The position numbers were made by a program, and so were the translations under genes. A stretch of DNA of 27,385 nt from a virus: positions 1 through 27,385 of the IMG/VR virus record IMGVR_UViG_3300030110_001689; one strand, 5' to 3'. Positions 21,068 through 27,385 of the stretch are shown here, piece by piece. The stretch's first letter is position 1. Every line of letters starts with the position of its first letter. The notes beneath the pieces were generated by a model that made no database searches, was not told where the DNA came from, and saw only the letters and a list, made by a program, of their open reading frames with translations.

Positions 21068-24000
21068 ATGGCCTCTGTATTTGACTCTTACAACAGTAAA
21101 AACGATAGTAGAAATAACTCAGTAGGAACTATTGAGTCTGTATTATCTGGTGTTGCATCGGGTTTAATTTCTATACCTAAAGGTTTCTTTTCTTTGGGCG
21201 CAACTCTTATGGATCTTGGAGTAGACCAAGGTAGAGCTGCAAAGGTAGAATCATTTTTTGATGATCTTACAGAATTTGATGAGAAAGCAGAAGCTACAGC
21301 TGCGGGACAAATTACAGAAGCATTAGTTAATATAGGTATACCAGCAGTAAAAGGTTTTAAAGTTGGTGCAGCCATGGCTGACGATGCAATGAGAGCTGCG
21401 AGAGGTGGTAAGTATTTTAAAGCTAACTCATCTGGCCTTAACAATGCAGCTAAAAAAGCTGCGGAATTAAATGCAAAAGGTAAAACAAATAAATTTATAG
21501 CAGGAGCTATTGGTGGTGGTGTAGCAGAAGGTATCTTTGTCGGTGACGTAGATCAAGTGGGTACACTAGGAGATTTAATCGGTGGTCCAACGCAAATTGA
21601 AAGAGGCACTGATGATGATCCTGCAAGAGATCTTTTAAACAGAGTTAAGTTTGGTACAGAAGGAGCTTTGTTTACTGGTGTTATAGGTGGCACCGGTAGT
21701 CTAATAAAAAAACTTACCAATAGAAATCAACAATTAGATGTAGCAAACTCTAAACTAGATGCATTTATAGATAAAATTGCATCGGGGTTCAGGGCAAGAA
21801 GCGGTAAGACTCAAGAGTTCTTTGATATAGAAAGAACATCAATAGGTGAAAGAGCAGCTGATGCTGCGTCTGCCAGAAATATATCCAGAGAATTAGATCA
21901 AAGTATAGATAAAATTTTTAGTCCATACAGGACTATAGCTAATCAAGCAGCTGCTAAAGATAGAAATAAATTATTAACAGAAATTAATGATCTTCTTTTA
22001 TCAGGTAAGGCTGAACTAGATGACCAAGGTGTAGCAACGTTTGGTAAACTAGATGAAGTAAAAAAAGATGCATTAGTAAAAAAATTAAAAGGCCTAAACG
22101 TAGATGATGAAGTTATCACAGACATACTGGGTAACCTATCTAACATGAGAACTAAATGGTCTGACCTGTTCTCTAAGTTAGGAAGATCACTTGGACAAAA
22201 CGAAATACAAGAATTTAAAAAATTATTTGGTAATAAGTTTAAAAATTATCTTGGGTCTACATATGACATATTTCAAAATCAAAGCATACTACCTTGGTTA
22301 AGATACACACCATCAAGACAAGCAATTGATGAAGCAAAAGAAGTTTTTATCGCTAGTGCAAAAGAAGCTGGTGAAGTGATGACTGACCTTCAAGCAGAGC
22401 AGGCTGTATCTAGAGTATTAAAAACAGCTAGACTTCCTAAAGGTATTAGAATGGATAAACCTTCTGATGCTATATTTGAAGTGCCTAACTTTTTTGTAAA
22501 CCGAACTACGTTAGATGAAGTAGTTACTAATAGAGGTTCTGCATTAGTATCAGCAGGTGCTATCAAAGAAGGAGATAGACAGGTATTTGAAAAACTACTT
22601 GGTAAACAAACAAACCCTATGCAGACCATACTTGGTGGCACAGCTAAGTTATCTATGATTACAAGAAGAAACTTATTCTTTGATGACTTAATAAAAAAAT
22701 CAGAAGAACTAAAAGCAGCAGGTAAAACACCTATGTTTGCTAAAAATCAAGATGAAGCTCTTCAATTTTTTGGTGATGATTTTAAACAAATAAGAATTGA
22801 TCAAGCTAAAACATTAAGTGTTGCAGCAAAAGGTGGAAGTGTAAATCCTCTTAATGAATTATATACAACAAGTGCTATGGCAGATGCATTAGAAGGCACG
22901 TCTCTTGGTTTTGATAAAGCTGGCATGTTAGGTCAACTATATCAAAGTTTAGTTTTATATCCAAAGGGTCTATCACAAATAGCAAAAACAATTTTATCAC
23001 CGGTAACACATGTTAGGAACTTTGTAAGTGCTGCTGCATTTGCAACAGCCAATGGTATCATACCTGACGGCACCGCTATTAAAAATGCATATCAAGCATT
23101 ACAAACACCATTAAAAGGTACAAGACAACAAAATGAATTGTATGAAAAACTTTTAAAACTAGGTGTTGTAAACTCCAACGTAAGACTTGGAGATCTAACC
23201 AGGCTGCTTGAAGACGTAAACTTTGGTGAAACAATGACATCAGATAAAGGTTTAAGAATGTTATTAAAGCCATTATCAAAATTAAAATCTGTATCACAAG
23301 ATCTATACACAGCTGAAGATGACTTCTGGAAAATAGCATCATGGGCCATGGAAAAATCTAGACTTGAAAAAAACTTTGAGAAAGTTGGTTTAGTAAGAGG
23401 ACAATTTTTTAAAAGAAATGGACAAGAAGTAAGATTAACAGAAGAGTTTTTAGAAAACGAAGCAGCAGACATAGTCAAAAATAATATACCTAACTATGAT
23501 TATGTTCCTGAATTTATAAAAAGTTTAAGAAAATTACCTATCGGTAACTTTGTATCGTTTCCAGCAGAAATAGCTAGAACAGGTACAAATATTGTAAGAC
23601 GTGCATTAAGAGAGATAAATGAAACAATAGAATTAGCTGATGGAACTGTAGTAAAACCTTTTCAAAACATAGGATACACTAGACTATTCGGGTTTGGATC
23701 TACGGTAGTGGCTGTTCCATATGCAACTGCTGAAGCTTTTGCAGCTATATACGATGTAACAAAAGAAGAGAGAGAAGCTCTACGTAATTTTGTAGCTCCA
23801 TGGTCTAGAAATTCTACTATCCTACCTATTAAAGATGAAAAAGGTAATTTTAAATACGTAGATTTTAGCCATGCTAATGCTTACGATACTCTAACAAGAC
23901 CAATACAAAACGTAATAAATGCTGTGGCTGATGGCAGAACAGATCAAGATGGAATCATGAATGACTTTCTTGTTGGTACGTTTAATGCAATGAAAGAGTT

Positions 24001-24928
24001 TGGTCAGCCATTTGTTTCAGAATCTATATGGTCAGAAGCAGTATTAGATATTGTAGCTAGAGGAGGACGAAGTAGAGAAGGCTTTCAAATTTATAATGAA
24101 CTAGATACAGATGGTGATAAGGCCAGCAAGATAATGGGTCACTTAGTCAAAGCACTTATGCCTTTTTCATATCAACAATTAAAAAGACTTGATCAATCTA
24201 TAAAACCTGTAGATGTTTTAATGCGTGGTAAAAACGCAGAGTTTGACAAGTATGGGGAAACGTTTGAGTTTGGTAATGAGTTTGCAGGTTTGTTTGGCTT
24301 TAGAGCGGTAAATGTAAATCCTGAAAGAACTTTAAAATTTAAAATAGCAGACTACCAAAAAGGAGCTAGAAATGCTAGATCACTTTTTACTAGAGAAACT
24401 TTACGTGGTGGACCAATAGAACCAAGAGAAATTGTAGACGCATATATAAATGCAAACAGAGCCTTGTTTGATGTAAGAAAAGATATGTCAAACAATATAG
24501 ATTTTGCACAGACTTTAGGATTAAATGAAGACACAACTTTAAGTACATTGGGTGAGAGATTATCTAACAGAGACATAGGTTCTTTATTAGAAAATGAGTT
24601 TAGACCTTTTGTTCCGTCAAGAGAAATTAGACAAGCGTTTGAAGAAAATGCTTTAAAGATTGGTGTAGCTAATCCATATGACAGAGCAGATGAAGTTATA
24701 CAAAACTTAGCTGATCAAATGTCAAACGTAAGTTTATCAAACGTATCGTTTCCTATATTTGAAAACCCTTTACTACCTATCATGGAAGACACTCCTGCAA
24801 CACCTACGTCAGTGTTCGGTACAGCAGCACCAAATATAAATATAGTCAACACAAATCAAGGTAACAACAATGCATTTAATAACTTGACAACACAACAGAA
24901 ATTAGATCTACTATTCAACAGGCAATAA
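21068..24928 (+). CDS. Large internal virion / ejection protein
   Basis: 1286 residues; a G run (21060-21063) acts as Shine-Dalgarno. The protein begins with MASVFDSYNSKNDSRNNSVG and amphipathic Gly/Ala segments (VASGLISIPKGFFSLGATLM; IAGAIGGGVAEGIFVGDV). It continues as a mostly helical chain with a conserved-looking centre (YPKGLSQIAKTILSPVTHVR, then NFVSAAAFATANGI, about residues 638-670) and a Pro/Asn-rich end. Its size and location directly before the lysis genes match the largest ejection protein of podoviruses, the counterpart of T7 gp16. I do not see the lytic transglycosylase Glu motif that T7 gp16 has, so peptidoglycan opening may be left to another protein or to a domain I cannot recognise. 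Confidence 0.65.
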   Translation: MASVFDSYNSKNDSRNNSVGTIESVLSGVASGLISIPKGFFSLGATLMDLGVDQGRAAKVESFFDDLTEFDEKAEATAAGQITEALVNIGIPAVKGFKVGAAMADDAMRAARGGKYFKANSSGLNNAAKKAAELNAKGKTNKFIAGAIGGGVAEGIFVGDVDQVGTLGDLIGGPTQIERGTDDDPARDLLNRVKFGTEGALFTGVIGGTGSLIKKLTNRNQQLDVANSKLDAFIDKIASGFRARSGKTQEFFDIERTSIGERAADAASARNISRELDQSIDKIFSPYRTIANQAAAKDRNKLLTEINDLLLSGKAELDDQGVATFGKLDEVKKDALVKKLKGLNVDDEVITDILGNLSNMRTKWSDLFSKLGRSLGQNEIQEFKKLFGNKFKNYLGSTYDIFQNQSILPWLRYTPSRQAIDEAKEVFIASAKEAGEVMTDLQAEQAVSRVLKTARLPKGIRMDKPSDAIFEVPNFFVNRTTLDEVVTNRGSALVSAGAIKEGDRQVFEKLLGKQTNPMQTILGGTAKLSMITRRNLFFDDLIKKSEELKAAGKTPMFAKNQDEALQFFGDDFKQIRIDQAKTLSVAAKGGSVNPLNELYTTSAMADALEGTSLGFDKAGMLGQLYQSLVLYPKGLSQIAKTILSPVTHVRNFVSAAAFATANGIIPDGTAIKNAYQALQTPLKGTRQQNELYEKLLKLGVVNSNVRLGDLTRLLEDVNFGETMTSDKGLRMLLKPLSKLKSVSQDLYTAEDDFWKIASWAMEKSRLEKNFEKVGLVRGQFFKRNGQEVRLTEEFLENEAADIVKNNIPNYDYVPEFIKSLRKLPIGNFVSFPAEIARTGTNIVRRALREINETIELADGTVVKPFQNIGYTRLFGFGSTVVAVPYATAEAFAAIYDVTKEEREALRNFVAPWSRNSTILPIKDEKGNFKYVDFSHANAYDTLTRPIQNVINAVADGRTDQDGIMNDFLVGTFNAMKEFGQPFVSESIWSEAVLDIVARGGRSREGFQIYNELDTDGDKASKIMGHLVKALMPFSYQQLKRLDQSIKPVDVLMRGKNAEFDKYGETFEFGNEFAGLFGFRAVNVNPERTLKFKIADYQKGARNARSLFTRETLRGGPIEPREIVDAYINANRALFDVRKDMSNNIDFAQTLGLNEDTTLSTLGERLSNRDIGSLLENEFRPFVPSREIRQAFEENALKIGVANPYDRADEVIQNLADQMSNVSLSNVSFPIFENPLLPIMEDTPATPTSVFGTAAPNINIVNTNQGNNNAFNNLTTQQKLDLLFNRQ

Positions 24929-24929
24929 C

Positions 24930-25118
24930 ATGGCTAAAAACGCATTACAAAAAATAGAAGATCATGAAAAACTTTGCAGAATAATGCAGAAGCAAACTCA
25001 TGACAAGATACATAAACTCGAACATCAAATTAATCGAGTAGAAAGTATTTTATTAGTGTCTACCGGAGCATTGATCTCAGGTATGGCGTATGTTATATTT
25101 GCTTTAGTAATGAAATAA
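24930..25118 (+). CDS. Holin candidate: coiled coil plus one C-terminal membrane helix
   Basis: 62 residues. The first 38 are a charged helix (EDHEKLCRIMQKQTHDKIHK, then LEHQINRVES) with coiled-coil spacing, followed by one hydrophobic segment (ILLVSTGALISGMAYVIFAL, VMK) ending at the C-terminus. This is the layout of XhlA-type and other small phage holin-like proteins. It lies two bases upstream of the endolysin gene, so a role in releasing or activating the endolysin is likely. An alternative is a spanin component or a membrane-anchored regulator of lysis; there is no lipobox and no signal peptide. Confidence 0.6.
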   Translation: MAKNALQKIEDHEKLCRIMQKQTHDKIHKLEHQINRVESILLVSTGALISGMAYVIFALVMK

Positions 25119-25119
25119 A

Positions 25120-25596
25120 ATGGAACTTTCACGTAACTTCTCCCTTCAGGAGCTTATCAAATCAGACACTGCTATTCGTTTGGATATCAATAACAATCCT
25201 AACTCAGGTCAGATAGAAAAATTAAAAGCATTGTGTGAAAATATTCTACAACCGGTACGTGACCACTTCGGTAGAGTAAAGGTGACTAGCGGATTTCGTT
25301 CAGAACAACTGTGTTTAAAAATAGGTAGCTCGATCAACAGCCAACATGCAAAAGCTGAAGCGGCAGATTTTGAATGTATGGGCACAGACAACGCTGAGCT
25401 AGCTGACTGGATTTATTCAAACTTAGAATTTGATCAATTGATACTTGAGTTTTACACTCCTGGTGAGCCGAACAGTGGCTGGATACATTGCAGCTACACA
25501 TCTGATCAACCTAGAAAACAATTTCTATGGGCTTACAAATCAGAAGGTAAGACTAAATATAAACCCGTAATTGGAAAAGCAAGAGATTTAGTTTAA
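25120..25596 (+). CDS. Endolysin: M15A-type zinc D-Ala-D-Ala carboxypeptidase/endopeptidase
   Basis: 158 residues. The order is NFSLQELIKSDTA (the usual 'F...El..S.tA' start), KVTSGFRSEQLCLKIGS, then SINSQHAKAEAADFEC with zinc ligands His76 and Asp83, and GWIHCSY with the third ligand His123. Glu110 is the likely catalytic base. This is the peptidase M15A fold, common as a phage lysozyme substitute that cuts peptidoglycan cross-links, and also seen as a virion protein. There is no signal peptide, so the enzyme would wait in the cytoplasm for the holin encoded just upstream. Its stop codon overlaps that of the minus-strand small ORF at 25593-25670. Confidence 0.85.
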   Translation: MELSRNFSLQELIKSDTAIRLDINNNPNSGQIEKLKALCENILQPVRDHFGRVKVTSGFRSEQLCLKIGSSINSQHAKAEAADFECMGTDNAELADWIYSNLEFDQLILEFYTPGEPNSGWIHCSYTSDQPRKQFLWAYKSEGKTKYKPVIGKARDLV

Positions 25597-25670
25597 AAAT
25601 ACCAAAGCATACACATAACCAGACTAATCCATAGTCCCATTCTTATAACTACTCCAGGTCTTAAATCCAT
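25593..25670 (-). CDS. 25-residue hydrophobic peptide coupled to the helicase gene
   Basis: On the minus strand an ATG at 25670 opens a 25-codon frame ending with TAA at 25595-25593. The product is MDLRPGVVIRMGLWISLVMC followed by MLWYF: two basic residues in the first ten, then a hydrophobic helix long enough to cross a membrane. A clear AGGAG (25679-25683) lies eight bases ahead of the ATG, inside the end of the helicase gene, and the ATG overlaps the helicase stop region in another frame. This looks like true translational coupling. The stop also overlaps the endolysin stop on the other strand. The function is unknown; a membrane toxin, lysis modulator or superinfection factor are guesses. 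Confidence 0.5.
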   Translation of the reverse strand: MDLRPGVVIRMGLWISLVMCMLWYF

Positions 25671-27094
25671 TCTTTTAACTCCTCTCCCATTATCTGGGTT
25701 GCAATATTAACTTTCTTACGCAAAGCTTTAACTATTCTAGTATCAACAGTCTTCTCACATATTATATCTATGTAAGTCATAGGTCGTGTTTGACCTATAC
25801 GATCTATTCTAGCCTCTGACTGTTGTCTTTTTTCTAGATCATAACCATTAGAATAATATATCATAGTACTAGCCGCCGTAAGAGTAATACCATATCCTCC
25901 AGTTTGTGTAGTTCCTATGAAGAATCTAACAGCAGAGTCTGGATCTTGAAACTTCTTAATATTTTTTTGTCTATCTTCCTGTGGTGTAAGACCGTAATAA
26001 TCAACAAAAGTATCTGGACCAAACTTCTTATGAATAGACTCTATTATTCTATGCACATCTCTTTGAAAGTTAGCCCATATGACAACTTTACCCTCTACTT
26101 CATCTAATAGATCCAACAATTCTGGCAATCTATTTGTTGCAAGCTCATGCATAGTGCCGTCATCAGCTGTAAAATTACCGCAAGTTATCTGTTGTAGTCT
26201 CATTAATTGAGTTAATACTGTAGCTGTAGTCATCATCTTACCATTAAAATTAGCAAGGGCTAGTCTACTCATTTCTTTGTATATTCTCAATTGATCTGGT
26301 GTAAGTGTAACTACACGTTTCATAAACGTTTTCTTTGGTAGATCTAAACACTCATCTTTTAATACACGATAAGAAAACTCTTTTAGTTTTTCTGCCAACT
26401 CATCTAGTCTCTGATAACCTGTAACTATTTGTACTGACCTACCACCAAAGTTTGCTGTTTTCATAACGGCATATCTAGTTCTAAAAGTATAATAAGACTC
26501 ATGGCCTAACAGACCAGGGCTCAGGAATTCACACTGTTTGTATAAATCTAAAGGTGATTTTGTTACAGGAGAACCTGTAAGAATTCTATTGTACTTTGTA
26601 GCCAGCCCTAGTTGACAAATATTTTTAGTACGTTTAGCTTCTGGATTTTTTATAGTAGTAGACTCATCAATTGCCATCATGGCTCTATGAGAGAATAAAA
26701 ATTTCTGTGCAAAGTCCACACCTTTTTGAGTTGATAATGCTTCAACATTCATAATAAGTATATGTAAATCTTCACCTGTTTCAAACAAACTATCTAAAGA
26801 TGCAGTTTGTTTTTTTGTAATTAGCGGTTGCCATAAAACAGTTTTATGTTCTATGTGATCAACTATGTGTGTAGGTATTTCATTTTCATACCAGTTTTTT
26901 ACTACACCTTTGGGCGCCACAATTAGAACACCATTGATCTTACCGTTATCATAAAGCATAGATATATTATCTATTAATACTTTTGATTTACCTGTACCCA
27001 TCTCCATAAAATAAGCAAAGTACGGTCTATCCCACGACATTTCTAACGCTTTAATTTGATGCGCGTAAGGCTTAGTCTTAAATTTATAATTCAT
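25661..27094 (-). CDS. SNF2-family DNA helicase/translocase
   Basis: 477 residues with the start at 27094; the same frame extends to an ATG at 27124, but that codon lies in the -10 element of the likely promoter, and a purine-rich site (AGAAAGAAGA) precedes 27094. Motifs in order: KPYAHQIKALEMSW (Q-like), Walker A MGTGKS at about 32-37, VLIVAPKGVVKNWYENE, the DEAH-like AIDEST at about 140-145, ILTGSPV at about 172, then the second RecA-like domain with VVIWANFQRDVHRI, GTTQTGGYGITLTAAS and motif VI RQQSEARIDRIGQ. All are typical of SNF2-type ATP-driven DNA translocases found in many phage replication regions. Role: replication, recombination or defence countering; not decided by sequence. It converges on the late operon. 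Confidence 0.9.
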   Translation of the reverse strand: MNYKFKTKPYAHQIKALEMSWDRPYFAYFMEMGTGKSKVLIDNISMLYDNGKINGVLIVAPKGVVKNWYENEIPTHIVDHIEHKTVLWQPLITKKQTASLDSLFETGEDLHILIMNVEALSTQKGVDFAQKFLFSHRAMMAIDESTTIKNPEAKRTKNICQLGLATKYNRILTGSPVTKSPLDLYKQCEFLSPGLLGHESYYTFRTRYAVMKTANFGGRSVQIVTGYQRLDELAEKLKEFSYRVLKDECLDLPKKTFMKRVVTLTPDQLRIYKEMSRLALANFNGKMMTTATVLTQLMRLQQITCGNFTADDGTMHELATNRLPELLDLLDEVEGKVVIWANFQRDVHRIIESIHKKFGPDTFVDYYGLTPQEDRQKNIKKFQDPDSAVRFFIGTTQTGGYGITLTAASTMIYYSNGYDLEKRQQSEARIDRIGQTRPMTYIDIICEKTVDTRIVKALRKKVNIATQIMGEELKEWI

Positions 27095-27113
27095 AATTTT
27101 TCTTCTTTCTGTA

Positions 27114-27141
27114 TTGACATCCATATAAACATCTTTATATT
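27114..27141 (+). promoter_or_regulatory. Rightward sigma70-like promoter, interleaved with the leftward one
   Basis: TTGACA (27114-27119) and, after 16 bases, TATATT (27136-27141; five of six). Predicted start at about 27148, two bases before the ATG at 27150, with no Shine-Dalgarno between. The two -35 boxes form an inverted repeat ATTGACA ... TGTCAAT (27113-27119 and 27145-27151), so both promoters occupy the same DNA and cannot be bound by polymerase together. Confidence 0.55.
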
Positions 27142-27150
27142 GTTTGTCAA
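27122..27150 (-). promoter_or_regulatory. Leftward sigma70-like promoter for the helicase gene
   Basis: Reading leftward, a perfect TTGACA (27150-27145) is followed after 17 bases by TATATG (27127-27122, four of six matches including the first TA). Predicted transcription start is about 27115, which leaves a 20-base leader before the ATG at 27094 that includes the purine-rich ribosome site. It overlaps the rightward promoter on the other strand. Confidence 0.55.
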
Positions 27151-27385
27151 TGAAAGAAAGAATAGTTTATTTAGTACAAGACGTACCTGGTACAAAAGCT
27201 GGAACACCTAAAATAAATATTGTGGGTGCTACAGATTATGGAAAAGTTGTTCCGTTGTTACCAGAGCTTTCACAAATAATTTTTTCACCGGGTCCATTAA
27301 TTTTTAAGTTAAGAAAACTTTTAAAAGATTTTCAACCCGATGATTATTTATTATTAACAGGTGATCCTGCTATCATAGGTGTTGC
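27150..27385 (+). CDS. Conserved marine phage protein, N-terminal part (3' end outside window)
   Basis: An ATG at 27150 opens a frame that runs 78 codons to the window edge. The product MKERIVYLVQDVPGTKAGTP then KINIVGATDYGKVVPLLPEL, with IIFSPGPLIFKLRKLLKDF and YLLLTGDPAIIGVA, matches a small protein I recognise from the early/replication part of pelagiphage-like genomes; no function is known to me. The start follows the rightward promoter so closely that the message would be leaderless. It is divergent from the helicase. Confidence 0.75.
   Translation, partial: MKERIVYLVQDVPGTKAGTPKINIVGATDYGKVVPLLPELSQIIFSPGPLIFKLRKLLKDFQPDDYLLLTGDPAIIGV

Noticed and set aside
23079-23478. Two overlapping minus-strand ORFs (87 and 128 codons) inside the large ejection protein gene
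   Set aside because: They lie opposite a well-supported coding frame, have no Shine-Dalgarno and give low-complexity hydrophobic or Ser/Phe-rich products typical of antisense shadows.
21068-24928. Lytic transglycosylase domain as in T7 gp16
   Set aside because: I could not find a convincing ES...AxS-type catalytic segment near the N-terminus, so I did not assign one; a profile search could overturn this.

Overview
The window is part of a tailed-phage genome, most likely a marine podovirus of the pelagiphage (SAR11-phage)-like type. This rests on strongly A+T-rich DNA, tightly packed genes almost all on the + strand, P22/SU10-type head-to-tail proteins, a set of internal virion proteins instead of a long-tail tape measure, and several protein families I recognise from marine phage genomes (openings such as MASTYTPLGVEKMATGENAG, MAHFAKLDENN, MRPLNRPMFKIGG, and YLVQDVPGTKAGTPK). 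Portal, terminase and most of the capsid gene set lie outside the window, and I see no integrase, tRNA, CRISPR or insertion sequence. No gap between genes exceeds about 65 bases.

Layout. 1-3550: virion proteins (a truncated jelly-roll-like protein followed by a textbook UUCG hairpin terminator, a small head protein, two adaptor-like proteins flanking a protein with an 'FPxSG' beta domain, and a small structural protein). 3565-7505: tail fibre/appendage module (a protein with a cupredoxin-like N-terminus and Trp-Gly repeats, a tail fibre, a glycine-rich adhesin-like fibre with eleven X-Pro-Gly sites, and a small fibre-associated protein). 7520-13544: eleven consecutive small genes that all read as double-stranded beta-helix 2-oxoglutarate/Fe(II) oxygenases or degenerate relatives. 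Most overlap by the ATGA/GTGA/TAATG type, so they are probably translated as one coupled unit. The block ends at a hairpin and a sigma70-like promoter. 13595-24928: tail nozzle/stabilisation protein (P22 gp10-like) and a run of internal or ejection proteins ending with one of 1286 residues. 24930-25596: lysis pair (coiled-coil/one-TM holin candidate and M15 peptidase endolysin). 25593-27094 (minus strand): an SNF2-type helicase and, coupled to its end, a 25-residue membrane peptide. 27150-end (plus strand): start of a conserved marine-phage gene. The two divergent units share interleaved promoters.

How it fits together. The + strand is a late (virion and lysis) transcription unit. The minus-strand helicase and the rightward gene at the end belong to another, probably early, module. 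The oxygenase block sits directly behind the fibre genes, so the simplest hypothesis is that the phage uses these enzymes to hydroxylate or otherwise oxidise something connected with adsorption or host takeover. One concrete candidate substrate is the X-Pro-Gly-rich fibre just upstream. That is inference: individual 2OG oxygenases are common in marine phages, but eleven in a row with mixed active-site types (HxD, HxH, HxN, and one lacking the distal His) is the most striking thing here.
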